Shown one piece after another: positions 45,797 to 58,655 of a DNA stretch of 64,000 nucleotides (position 1 is the stretch's first letter; the number at the start of each line of letters is the position of its first letter). Location of the stretch: NCBI GenBank assembly GCA_036897095.1, contig JAYMSP010000188.1, positions 1 to 64,000 of the forward strand, written 5' to 3'. The notes under the pieces are model-generated. The model worked only from the letters and a program-made list of their open reading frames with translations, was not told where the DNA came from and ran no database searches. The position numbers were made by a program, and so were the translations under genes. The DNA is from Plantago elongata. Lineage: Eukaryota > Streptophyta > Magnoliopsida > Lamiales > Plantaginaceae.

Positions 45797-46713
45797 CGTT
45801 ACAAAATGGTTGGAAGAGAAAATGATTTCCATGTGAAAGAAAGCAAATGGCATACGCAACCTTAATTGGTTGATTACCATATATTAATTTCCCATCTGTC
45901 TAGTGGATCGTGATTTATATAATTACACCTACTGCTTTTATGTTCTAAATCCTAACCTAGGATGATAAGTTGATAACTAGACTACCGTGGAAAACCATTA
46001 ACACAAATATTTCTTATAGAATATATCCGCGGGCATCCTTTTAAATGGGTTGAATTTCGACCCACTTTATTCCTGAAAAACGTAAATTTAAACACGGGAC
46101 AAAATTAATATATCCAAACAAAACCAGTTCTCATAATGAAAGTACAAAGAACTGATCAACATACACAATATGCAAAATCTATTAGAGTATAAGTGACTAG
46201 ATTTTTCACGTCTCTACAAATTTAAACTTTTAAATGAGATAAAATTGTATTATGGGTCGAGGTTGTTGGTTCACGTCTAAGATGAGATCGAATTCACAGG
46301 GAGACAATCTTCGTCCCATATTAAATTTCCACTCGAACAACCTCAGAAAAGAGATTGAAGTTGATCACCGAATGCGGGAGAGTATTGAAGTATTAATATA
46401 ATTAAGTGATTATATTTTTTACCTTTTTACAAGTTTGAAATTTTAAATGAAATAAAATCTTATGAAAATCTAAACTTGTGGATTTGGACACGGATAGATT
46501 TTATTAATCATACAATATATTCGACCTCTATTCATGATATTTTTGTATATACTTGAGTAATATAGATCTGTAAGTACATCAATGACAACTTATTAAATAT
46601 TTAGTAGTTGAAGTTTGAATCTTGACTCCCTAAATTCTCCATTTTAGAAGTATAAATGCACCATGTCAATGAAATGGAGCACAATATGTTACTAATTGAG
46701 ATACCAAATGGAA

Positions 46714-46775
46714 ATACATGGACCTCAAAAGATGATGATGATTAATACATGGACCTCAAAAGATGATGATGATTA
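46714..46775. repeat. Exact 31-bp tandem duplication
   Basis: Two adjacent units of ATACATGGACCTCAAAAG followed by GATGATGATGATTA. It ends six bases before the second copy of the 105-bp repeat. Confidence 0.9.
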
Positions 46776-46780
46776 AGATA

Positions 46781-46885
46781 TTGGTTGGTATAGAATTTGA
46801 GTGGTATTTCTCAAATGAAATTGAATTTTTTTATGTATAAAATATTCGATTTGAATGGGAAGATGCCGCTCCAGCTGTATAATAA
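46781..46885 (+). repeat. 105-bp dispersed repeat, copy 2
   Basis: Shares TTGGTATAGAATTTGAGTGG, TATAAAATATTCGAT and GGGAAGATGcCgCTCCAgC with the other two copies, with scattered substitutions. Confidence 0.65.
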
Positions 46886-47605
46886 ACATGGACTAAATAT
46901 AAATCAATGATGTATCATATGTTGAAAGTATAACATTACACTTACACACACATATATATAATGACAAGTCATGTTTGCACAAGCTGGACAACATCTGGGA
47001 CTCAATAGGTTGATGTGGCCTTTGGAATAGACTCAACAAAAGTGAGGTACCTTAGTGGCCTGGGGACTATTATCTACTTACTAGTAGATGGATTGATGAT
47101 GATGAGACTGGTGCAGGTTATTTTAATTTGGCACAATGTGTACACTTAGAAACAAATTAGCACAGTAACATTAATCTATATCTGTTGTATAAAACTTAGA
47201 AGTAGATGTTTCTTTAAATGTCTGATGAATAATAATACAGCCCAACTTAAGTTAGTAGTGATTAATCTGAACAAGTACTAGGAGGCCAGCCTTTTCAAAA
47301 GATACTGGAACTATGCTTTGTTCTTTCTTAATTTCAAGATCTTTTGTCTGTCTTCAAGGATTTCTTTCCAGTTTCCACTATATACTACTACTACTACTAC
47401 TACTACTATGCATTGTTTTTTTTGGTTTCTTGTGACATGGGATTTTATGTTTTATGTGTTATAGTATTGAATTGCTGATCCATTTTAGGCGTTAGAGTCC
47501 GTTTAAAAGAAATGTTTGATAGCTGAGTGACGGACCTAAGATTTGAGTTCATAAGGGGTTATAGGATTCGGTTACTGAATGAGTTGGTTGATCTTTATAA
47601 TTTTA

Positions 47606-47710
47606 GGGAATGATTGGTATAGAATTTAATTGATATTTTTCAATTGAAATTGTATTTTTTACAAAATATTCTATTTAAGTGGAAAGATGACCACTACATC
47701 AGTATAATAG
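47606..47710 (+). repeat. 105-bp dispersed repeat, copy 3
   Basis: Starts GGGAATGATTGGTATAGAAT and contains ACAAAATATTCTATTTAAGT and GGAAAGATGaCCACTaCA, colinear with copies 1 and 2. Confidence 0.65.
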
Positions 47711-47794
47711 ACAGGGTAATGTCTGATAGTGCATATTTTTTGTTGATTGTTCATAGATTTTGGATTGAAATTTCCGAACCACATAGATCCTTGT

Positions 47795-48265
47795 GCCTTT
47801 TTAAAAATATGTTATAAATTGAGACACATCTATTTTATATAATGCATAATGACTATGTATTTTTTATATACTTTACAATAGTTACTTGTCTAGAAGATAT
47901 ACTTTGATCAGTTTTTTTTTTATCTAATTTGGTGATTTATTACACGTGCATAGAGTATCTCACACGTTCAACACAATGACTACGTATTTGGGGAATTTCT
48001 CTTTCTTTATTTGATTTTTATTTCAAAATAATTTTCGAGATTGGATCGTGAGTTGATACGTGTTGAAGGTGTGAGATACTTATAGCGCTTGAGGTACTTC
48101 CAACGTGTGAGATACTCCCAGCGCGTGTAATAAATCACAAAATTGGAGCAAAAAATAACCGAGTTATATCTTCTGGACAAGTGGCCACTGTAAATATGCA
48201 TAACCATTGTGTAGTATATAAAATGGACGTGTCTCATTCTACGATATATATTTTTCAAAAAATCC
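47795..48265. mobile_element. Foldback / long-TIR MITE
   Basis: Two arms of about 170-200 bases are inverted copies of each other. Left-arm blocks GAGACACATCTATTTTATATA, ACTTGTCTAGAAGATATA and TGATTTATTACACGTGC recur in the right arm as reverse complements (GACGTGTCTC, TATATCTTCTGGACAAGT, GCGTGTAATAAATCA). The right arm has extra GAGATACTYnnAGCGCnTG-type subrepeats. No coding capacity. I found no clear target duplication, so the superfamily is open. Confidence 0.72.
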
Positions 48266-50398
48266 CTTCTCATGGTTAATGGGAGTTAATTTAGGAAAGA
48301 AAACCTAATGTTAAAACATTTTAATGTGGGGGAAAATTAATTTTTGGTACCTTAAAATGTGACTGTTACCAATAAAAGCGCGTGTAGTTCACGGGATTAC
48401 TTGACGTGAAATTGAATAATCCATGCTTCTTATAAAACTAACCGTTTCGTTAAATTTAATTAAAAGAGTATTAAAATTGGATAAATACAAATCATAAGAA
48501 AGATACATGTGGAATCGCAAAAATCATTTTTCTTCTTTCCTTTCTTTTTTTTTTTTTTTTTTTAAGTCATTCAAAAGTTCATGTCTAAAGGCTTGCCAAT
48601 TGGCCGGCTTATATATTCTGCTAATTTGAAATTAATTAGGCTTTTTTATGATTAGTGTGTATATAATCTTCTCCTTCTAACTCGTACGTATCAATGCATT
48701 TTAATCCGTTTCTTGAAGAGCAATTGTCAGAAAATCATATAAAAAAGAGAGGATGTGTTAGCTAGAATCGGAAAATTCATTGTAAACTGTAATGGTTGAT
48801 TTATAGTAGACGATTTGGTATTCTACGTGAATGTAGGTGCAAACTAAATCAAATCTTTTTCTTTTTTAATGAAACGGTTAAATAATGACTCGAACCTCCT
48901 ACTTATACTTCATTATTAATTTCGTTTGAATAGATATTTTCCTCGGGTTCATACGCATGATGTAGGATTAATCAACGGAGTACACCACCTTATATAACTC
49001 AATTATAACCAAGCTATTATTTATGAACTAAAATGTTTACATCTCTATTTGACAAAATAAGTATGAGTGAATATTTTATTAAGTTAAATATATAAATCAT
49101 ATATCACTTTAACTTATTGGATTTAATAAGTTTAATTGCCATATAATTTGAAAAGAAACATTATTATACTATCATGAAAGAAACCCGTCATTAGCAATAG
49201 TACCAATTAGGTGCAATCCAATAGATAAAAACAAATTAGCAATTAGCTAAATAGGAACATACCTGTCTAAGCTAAAATGCTTGGCATCAAACATTCTCTC
49301 AATCCTTGTCCGATCCAAGACTATGCAAACATTCATAACTCACTCAAACCCAATTTCCACATTATCATCATGTATACTCCAACCTTTCATTCTCAACACC
49401 ATATATTTTCCAAATTCATTCATAATTTAAGTTTTAACAAAAAAAATAAAATTAAAATATGAAGACAAATTATGTAACTAATATTGAACCGAGCCTCGAC
49501 CAATTGAGATGGCGCGGTTACTCATAGGTAACTTTTCGGGTGACATGCTAGACTTATTGTACCAACAATGTTCTATCCCACACACTTTGACTTTACTCGT
49601 GTGCAAACTGAGAGACTTTCCAGACATTCCACCTGGCCAGTATCCATTTTAAGATTGATCCAGAGAAATTACGCTTAACCATGAAGTAGGTGTATTCTCA
49701 GAAAAAAATGCACACCTTAAAACTCTTTAAATCTTATTTGAAATTCTAGTACGTTACAAATTATATCACATTCATCGCAAATGACAATTCACTCTAATTG
49801 TAGCTTGATTTGACCTAATTTAGAATGAAATGGTAGTGGTGGATGGATCTGTCAAATTATTATCCTCAAAGAAAGAAAAAATAAATTTTTTATAATAATG
49901 ATTATGAAAAAACTAATTTTGCAAATTATAAACCAGGTCTTATATAAAATCAGTTTTACACTCGTTTGATAAATAATCTTTATGGTGTAATTAAAACCGG
50001 TTTTTTAGCAAGAATTTATATAAAATAGAATTTTTTTTTTTGAATTATTTGACACCTAAAAGATCAGGGTGGGTGCAACATAATTGTACATGGACAAGTT
50101 TTATTTATTTTGAGAAGTTGCAAATAGAATTCAATAAATGAAAGTGTACTGTAGCAGTATCATCATGGAGATTGAGTCTTGATATTTATTTTTACATTTC
50201 ACAAAAAATGAAAATGGGCAAGCCAAACAAACAGAGATGACCAAAAATATCACCTGAAAGTTACCAAATTGGCGAAACGTAGTAATTACCAACTGTGACA
50301 TTTTTTCCTTACCATTTCCTCGCAACAGAGAAAATTCCAAGATTTGGAGAATTTTACAAACCCCACTTGCCATCTTCCCCACTAGTCTTCTTCCCACC

Positions 50399-50407
50399 TA
50401 TATATAC
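50399..50407 (+). promoter_or_regulatory. TATA box of AGL6
   Basis: TATATATAC lies 82 bases before the AGL6 ATG, followed by a leader containing ACACACTAGCACACAC. Confidence 0.6.
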
Positions 50408-50488
50408 ACTCCCAGTAGAAAAAAGTTGAAGTTTTTCACACACTAGCACACACTTTCACTGCTGCACACCAACTGTTAGACAAAAAGA

Positions 50489-53486
50489 ATGGGTAGAGGT
50501 AGAGTTGAGCTGAAGAGGATTGAGAACAAGATCAACAGACAAGTAACTTTCTCCAAGAGGAGAAATGGCTTGCTTAAGAAAGCTTATGAGCTTTCTGTTC
50601 TTTGTGATGCTGAGGTTGCTCTTATTATCTTCTCTAGCAGGGGTAAACTCTATGAGTTTGGTAGCAATAGGTAAGTTTTAGTCTTTACTCACCAAAAGAA
50701 GGAGAAAAAACTCATCTTTTTCTATGCATTCATCATATGTGGTGGAAAGATTCTATTTTTTTGGTTAATACTTTTAGGGTTGTAAGATTATTCTACAGTA
50801 TGAGAGTGAGTTTCTGGTTCTTGATTATGATTGGAAATGGAGTATTATTTTATTATTTCAAGATTGATGCTTTTATTTAATGGGTTTTGGGTCAGTTTCC
50901 AGTGAGCAATTGACACGTTTTGTGGTTTCTTTGAATAATCCCATGTAACAGAATTAAAAAACAACTTGATCAGAGCTGTTTTGGTCCAGTGTGCACTACC
51001 TAGGGTTTTTCAGCTACCCTCTTCTTATTTTATTATTATTTGTTGTATTTTGTTTCTTATTATAACTCCATGTTTCTCTATCTGAACTTTTTTTCTATCT
51101 GCAGTACTGCTCTACATGCAGTACAGGAGAAAATGGTTACTTTCATTGACAGATCTAGTGGTTTTTTTTTTTTTATAATTTTTTTTTGAATGTATAACCT
51201 TGAAGAAATAGTGTGTCATAAATCAAAATAGTGTTTTTGAAAAAGGGGTCTCAGATTCTTTCATGTTATTGGGAAAGGTTGGAACATGTGAGGATTATGT
51301 TTTTTCTTGCAAGAATTTGGTGAGACAGAAAATTTTGGGGTTGTGGTAGTAATCTTAAACTTAGTTATTATGTCAGTGAGCAAAAAACATGTACATGGTG
51401 ATGATGATCAGTTGAAGTAATTCTCCCTTTGTAGCAAGACATATTTGTGGGTAGTGGTGCAAATCTGGTTTCCACTTCTTCATTTGTTGGGATATTCTTT
51501 ATGTGCTTGCATCATTGTCTAGGAAAAAAAAAGGCAAGAGTGATCCATAGGTTCCTTGGTTATCCACTGGTTAATGCTATTATCCTCATCTCCAGTTTTG
51601 AAACCAGTGAAGAGATCATTACAAAAGGCTGCATCTTTTCTTGATTTTGTTTGAACTTTTCTTTTTTAGATTTAATTTGAATAAGTTTTGCTTTAAATTG
51701 CAGCATGACAAAGACCCTTGAGCGCTATCAACACTGCTCTTTTAATCACCAAGAAAATGCTGCTGAAAGAGAAACTCAGGTCTTAATTATCTCTACTGGC
51801 AAAGACCCAATTCGTGGTTTTAGTTTGAACATGAAATTTTCTTGGATTGTGTATGTATATACTTCCTATGCAATTATTCATGCTTTGTGACTGATTTAGT
51901 TCTTTCATGGATCTGGTTTCAACTTCAGAGCTGGTATCAAGAAGTCTCGAAATTGAAGGCTAAATACGAATCTCTCCAACGTACTCAAAGGTCGTCCTCC
52001 TTTGCCTTTTTTATACTACCTTTTGTGTTTACATATCTGACTCCATATCAGATCAAGGCAAAAATTTTGGGGCCTTATTTCTTATGTTGTTCATTTTGCG
52101 CCACATTTACGCAAAAGCAAAAGCATCAATGTAGATTGATCGATAGGCGTGAAGTAGTGATCTAGCTCGCTATGAAGATATGTCATGAATAAGTGAATAT
52201 GATTAAGTTAAAATGGTTGAACTTACTGGATACTGACAATACTTAATGTAATTAATTGAAGGAACTTGCTAGGAGAAGATCTTGGACCATTGAGTCTTAA
52301 GGAGTTGCAGAATCTTGAGAAACAACTTGAAGGAGCTCTTGCTCAAGCCAGGCAAAGGAGGGTATACACTATATTACAATCTATTTGCTCACTAATTAGA
52401 GTATTAAGGCCAAAAATTGTTAATCGTATCTCAAGAATCCAAACTAATGAAATGATAACCTTTATGATTATGAAAACTTTCTCAGTAAATCGATATATCC
52501 ACATACGTTTGAATATTAGGCATGGTGAGTGACTGAGTTCAAAGTACAGATTGAATAATTTAAACATTTTATTGCACAACTCATTGAACACCAGGAGTGT
52601 TCAGTTTAAACTCCATACACACAAAATTATAAAAAGTTCTTTGCTTATAACCTTCTCAGTTGGTCATTCCAATCTAACTTGATTAACAATTTGAACATGG
52701 ACAACATCTAATTCATTATGCATCTGTTGAAGTCATCAGCAGTGAATGTTAACGCTTGCTGAAAATGTATTATGTCTCTCTGGTACTGTCACTAAATTTT
52801 GCAGACACAGATAATGACGGAAGAAATGGAAGAGCTCCGCAGAAAGGTATATCTATCAGTCCCTGACCTGCTGCTTATCAAAACTACACGAAGAACTCGT
52901 ATAAGTAAAGGTCTTTGTTCTCAACGAATTTGTTCATTTATTATTGCAGGAACGCCATCACGGGGACATGAACAAGCAGCTCAAGATCAAAATTTCACTA
53001 GAAATGCAAGCAGTAATATCAAACGATTCCATTTATTAAATTTACCATAATCATGCATATTTTAAATGTCCAAGCCAAAGAAAGCGAACCAACAATTTGT
53101 GTGTCAATTTGCAGTATGAAGCAGAAGGACTGAGGTCCCTTCCATGCCAGTGGAATTCAGCTACGTCGGCTGCTACTAGCAGCTACGCTGTCCAGTCTTC
53201 CAATCCTATGGAAATCGAACATGAGCCTGTTCTCCAAATGGGGTATGAATATATTTACATACTAGCTAGGACATTTCTTTTCCAAGAACATTAGCAATAA
53301 AACCATTATCTGTAATACATTTCTTTAATTTCCAAGAAAATTAGCAATAATACCATTTTGTTCGAACTAATAGTTAATGTGTTTGTTTGGTTGTTTGTTA
53401 GGTATCATCACTATCATGTTGGAGAAGGGTCATCTGTTCCAAGAAGCATGGATCAGAACAACATTATCCAGGGATGGACACTTTGA
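50489..53486 (+). CDS. AGL6: AGL6-clade MIKC MADS-box transcription factor
   Basis: Floral regulator that forms multimers with other MADS proteins. Eight exons (50489-50670, 51704-51779, 51929-51990, 52262-52361, 52805-52846, 52950-53012, 53115-53242, 53402-53486) encode 245 residues, close to the 252 I recall for Arabidopsis AGL6. Seen: MADS domain 1-60 ([20 protein letters not shown]...), I region [15 protein letters not shown], and the K-domain stretch [20 protein letters not shown] / [20 protein letters not shown], which is diagnostic for AGL6 rather than SEP. The C-terminal region LRSLPCQW resembles asterid AGL6 proteins. The AGL6-II type end motif reads IIQGWTL, where most family members I know have GWVL. 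Intron 1 is 1.03 kb. It follows SOC1 in the same orientation, as part of the LPEAT2-SOC1-AGL6 block. Confidence 0.95.
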
Positions 53487-56192
53487 TCAGATGCATCGCT
53501 TATCTAAACTGGTTTATTGTTTTGGATTATTAGCCCTACTATGCACTGTTTTTTGCAACCAAGTGATCAGGATAGTGCGGTATATGAATCATAATGACAT
53601 CAACATATGCTATTTTGGTGTGAATATACCTAGCTAATGGGTGACGAACTGGTTATAAATTGTTGTCATAAATGATAAGAACCATGTTTTTGAGGTATAA
53701 AATTGTAATTAGGTAATAATTTGGTTAAGTTTCCCTGTTCTTTTGGGTTCTGGAAATATGTGTTAACAACCTGGTATAATCATGATACAACTTTTAAACT
53801 ACGAGATATCATACGTACCAAAGAATGACTGGAGTTTTTATGTGGTTATGACTCCTTGAAACCTAGCTTAAATCTGCCTACATATAGTAGTATAGTTTAG
53901 TTAGTCTGTAAAATTACTTCAGATTTGATGAGGATATAATTTTGCCGTCACTTTATGAAAAAGTGTAGAGCTAAAAGTGAGTTATTTCTGATATGGATGA
54001 AAGTAAAGCAAGCTTCTTTTTTTTTTAGTGAAACATGCAGTAAAAGAAAAGTAGAACCCACTATTATATTAGAATCAAATTTCTATTTAATCTGTAAATA
54101 AATAATTTAATCAACAAAATAAACTTATAAGGAGAATAATAAATGATCATTTTGATTGTTAGTAATACATTTATAGATCGAGCTAGCGAGTAGAAATAGT
54201 ATATCAGTTATTGGGTGATAATTGTTGGCTTCAGAGATCAGATCGGTACCCTTGTGAAATTAATAACTAAAAAACAACATCTATAATTTGTCACATTTAA
54301 TATACAATTTTTTACACTAAATATTGCATTTCGTTACATTAAATATATATACCTTTATCTTTATTTTTCTTTATAAAGTAGGTTTTCACTCTAATATACA
54401 GTTTTTGTTTTTGATTTTGAATTTCAGGCCAAACTCGATAAGTAGTAGAAATTTTTTCCTTCTAACATTGAAACACATGTTATTTTCGGCACACTTTATT
54501 ACAAAAACTTTTAATTTAGTGCCTCAATATAAAAGAACGGTGCAAATTCTTAGCATTATAGCCTTTTCAGCCTCTTTACACTCCATAAAACTTTGAGCGT
54601 CATGATTTATGATATATAAACCGGATGAAGTATTCAAAGTATGTACACCGTTATACCCTCTAAAATGTGTTGTTTTTACATTAGCACAAATTATTCCAGA
54701 AGATGATGTGTGGTATGGAGTAGTCTCTAGAACTAGATGGCTCCTCATAATGTACATTGTCAAAATATATATTCGGTTTTGAACTTTAATATTTAATGTT
54801 AAGCTGTAATATTGATTAATTTTAAGGGAATATTTGAATCTTGAGTTTTGCAATTGATGATTGGGACTCAATTCGAATAGATAATGTAGAGGAGTGAAAC
54901 AAATACTAAAAACTGATAAACTAAGCTTACGTTGATAAAATTCAACTCGAGTTTAATGTCGAATATGAGGTAACTATTTGTGAAAGTACTTTATTTTTAA
55001 TAATAATTTGGCCTCAATTGTGGATCTCAGGCAGAGGGCACACTGGGCTAGGCTTTACCATCTTTTGTGATATACAAAAGGGAAGCCCAATGGTCCAAGT
55101 TTAAAGGCCCAAATCCTAACCAACGATTCTTTCTTTTGCATTGAGTTCATTATGTGGCAAATGGGTGATATCTGTTCAAGTTTACATGTCTTATATGCCT
55201 CAAAATGGTTAATAGGCAAAGTGAATAAATTGTGTTATACGGTACTAGCAGATGGATACAAACTAAGCCTTTTGATCGGAAAAATCACAACATCGGATAT
55301 TGTCAGTTCGATGGAGAATCTGCTACTTCTCTATACGATTCTCACTCAACTACTACATAATTCTTCGTGAATGAAACTTAATTTTTTAGTTATAATACTC
55401 TAACTTCAGTTACAACTAGTAAGATTGCTCACTCAATCTTAACCAGACACTGAATCTTAAAGGCATGTGCATTTTAGAACAATATAAGTCTCATATCTGA
55501 TTACTTGTTTTATTGTTATCAAGTCCAATTGTGCAAAGTATATTCCATGAGACAAGAGGTGACTCGTCATTACATTAACGAGTTTTTTATAAAAAAGAGT
55601 TATGATTTCTTAAAATCGACGCGATACAGTACTATTTAAACAAAGTTTATTGAAAGGGGGCAGCAACACATATAGTTGATAATATATTCAAGCATCTTAT
55701 AGTTGGCTTGCTTAAGTTAATTCCCATGACATGAGGCCCCTCTTGGAAAGCACTTTCAATCTTGTTCTTTGATCAACTTTATGATGATTTGATGTGATTC
55801 TGTTTAACATGGAGAAATTGTAAGCTTATCTACATAGCACAACAAGTCAGCTCCAAGTATCAAACAATAACCATTGGATCAAGGTAGCTTTAGTTTTGTG
55901 GGATATTGTCATCTGCTGATAGATCATAACAATCACCATTCTGGATTTCTCCTGCTCCCCGGTTGCAAAAGCTACCATTAGTTCCCCTCCAACATTTAAT
56001 TAAACTCATCTCAACATAAAAGCAACTCATCTGAATTGAAAATATAATTAAGTGGAGTTAAAGTGAGTTTTCAGATAAAGAGAACATAGTCTTATAACAC
56101 AACTTTTTTAGATAAACTCTGTTGAAATAATATATGAAAATATTCATAACACTAGAATAAATAAGATAAGTATGTCAATTTTTAGGTAGTAA

Positions 56193-56738
56193 GACCACAC
56201 ATTATGGTGCAGCCGTGAAAATCGGTCGTAGTGTTAAAACTGCGCCACGACACTGTGGTGCGGTCGTGGAAAAAAAGTAACTCGATCGGTTGCCCCGTAA
56301 CGATCGAGTTACCTTTTTGTTGGGCTCCACATGGGCCCAACTCCTTATTTTATTTATTTCTTATTTTTTATATTATTTTATTATTTAAAAAATATAAAAA
56401 GTATACCGTCATTTATATGTTTTTGAGATCTACAGAATGAGGCGAGTGAAGATATATTTTCTTATACATTAAATTTCACCGTTTGTTTGTATATGTTCGT
56501 ATTTTTTTGTGACACTATTCTACTCGTATTTTCAATAAAAACTTCTCTTTTCGCTTCAAATTCTCAATATTCACATTAACATAACTATAAACAAAAATTA
56601 AAAAAAAGTAAAAAAATTAAAAATTACCCGCGACCGCGGTTGCGACCATCACTACAGTACGAAATTTGATCATGGAAAAATCGGTTGCTCCACGACCACT
56701 TCCACGATTAATTTTTACGGTCATCATAGCGGATGATC
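56193..56738. mobile_element. PIF/Harbinger-like MITE with TAA duplication
   Basis: A 546-bp element begins GACCACACATTATGGTGCAG and ends with the inverted type CGGTCATCATAGCGGATGATC, flanked directly by TAA on both sides (56190-56192 and 56739-56741). Terminal repeats with 3-bp TAA duplications are typical of PIF/Harbinger. The ends are GC-richer (GCGCCACGAC, CGCGACCGCGG) than the AT-rich middle. A smaller hairpin, GTAACTCGATCGgtt...AACGATCGAGTTAC, lies at about 56277-56312. No transposase is encoded. Confidence 0.78.
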
Positions 56739-58576
56739 TAAAAATATGATGTTTTCTCGTATTTAAAAAAACTATGACTAGACAAAAAAAGAATTACTAA
56801 CTTTGAAATGTGCCTCTAAGACTTTGGGGTGGGTAGAGTTATTACCCAAGTCAGAGCCATTGAAATGTGCCTCTAAGGCCTGACATGATTCCACTGGTTA
56901 AGACTCGAGCTCAACATATTCAGTATGGCATTCGGATCGGATTTGAGATTAATTTGATGATCATTTTATAATTAAATTGAGTGAAGCGTGGCATGTTGAT
57001 ACTCAACTATATCTAGTTAGGCTCGTTATGTATAATATATTTTATGACAGCGAACTCATTGCGGTCGACTTCAACTATTGTATCGAATATCAAGCAAAAT
57101 TAATTATTGTGATTGAAGTTCGAATTCGAAAAATGAATTTATTTCGTTAACGAGCCGAACTTCGGGTAGCTCAGAGCTCTGAGACATAAGATATACCTAG
57201 CTTATTTTGTTGTGTATACAAGTAATTTGCTATTGGTGAATAATTAAGCATGTGGAGATTTCGTGATATACTACCACACAAGTGGCCATTAAAGTAACAC
57301 TTGTATACTACTGTATTTTTGACCTATGCGCAATCCATGAACCAATCATATGTGATATCACTGCACAATTCTAAATATAGTAACTACTTCTAATTTCTAA
57401 CTTTCATACTTAGAGACAAAAGAATATCATAATTTTAGCATACACAATTATACACATAAGTATAATTTTAAATTTGAGCAAGAGTTAGATTAATACAGAC
57501 AAATATAAACATCATGTCTATCAAAACCAATGACATATTCACATAGTATTATAATATACAATGCTTCTTACTACAACGATAATGTTTGTTGATTCCTCAT
57601 ACCACCTACATGGACATTTATTTATTTTTTGAATAAATTAATTATACGTATTATAATGTGTCAACCAGAATCATCTTATAACTACATGTTCCAACTACCT
57701 TATAACTCCAACACTATCGGGATCTAAATTATGCACCTCCTGCATACAGCTCCAACTCTTTATCAGCAGACCACCTAACTCCATCTAAAAATATATATTT
57801 AAAATACTATATTAGAAAAATTCCTATAAAATTTGCAAAGTCTATATACTTTCTCGATCTATCTTTTCAATTAATATTCTCATTATTGATGATATTTAAC
57901 TAACATGATTCTTGATGAGTACATTTTTATTGTGGTATCATATGTAATTTGTCTCATGAAAGTTTTTTCTCGCCATTTGTGAAAGGTTTTTATTGCCAGT
58001 TGTCTTTTGAACCAAGTGGCAAGAAGTTACCTTTAGACCTTGTAATCCAATGGTGATATGATAAAGAGTTTGACGAAGCCATCAAATATTTGATCGCACC
58101 TCCAACCACAAGTTTGATGCATTTTCTATATCAAACGGGTTTGATGGACTTAATCCATCCATTTTCCTTTTTCTTTTAACTTTTTGTTTCATCTTGCTTT
58201 TTGCTTTCTTTGTATCTCTTTGAAAAAACAATAGTGTAGTTTTAAAAGAAATGTTAAAAGAAAATGAAAAGTGAGTGTGATAGGGTTTGAGGGTTTAAGA
58301 TGAAAAGTTTGATAGAGTTTATAGTTAATGGAATGGTGACGTGTGAATTCTCATAAAATTTTGTAGAGTATGAGGGTTGAAGATGGTTTATTATTATAGT
58401 GGAATTTTACTGTTCACGAACATAATACTATATGCGTCTCTAGGATCTACTGATATCCTTACACAACATTATGTCACATTTGACTCTCAGCTAGATTAAT
58501 AATCTCGACTAAATTATTTTAAAATATATATATATATATATTTAATTTAATTTTTAATGATCTCTCGTATATTGAT

Positions 58577-58655
58577 GACGAAGTGTAGCTCAGTTGGTAA
58601 GACGTTTCAGCTCCAACCAATAATTTAGTTGGTAAACGTAGCTCAGTTAGTAAGT
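58577..58655 (+). repeat. tRNA-derived SINE fragment
   Basis: GAAGTGTAGCTCAGTTGGTAAG is a clear pol III A box with tRNA D-arm shape, followed by CTCCAACCAATA as in the intron copy at 29839. A second partial head, CGTAGCTCAGTTAGTAAG, follows within 40 bases, so two heads lie in tandem. No B box in proper position and no cloverleaf. Confidence 0.6.

Larger units (their letters stand above)
42827..50398. other. Intergenic region between SOC1 and AGL6
   Basis: About 7.6 kb with no coding sequence I can support. It contains a strong hairpin (43214-43284), three direct copies of an approximately 105-bp repeat (45692, 46781, 47606), a 31-bp tandem duplication (46714-46775), a (CTA)n tract near 47388-47408, and a foldback element (47795-48265). 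The last few hundred bases are the AGL6 promoter. Confidence 0.5.
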
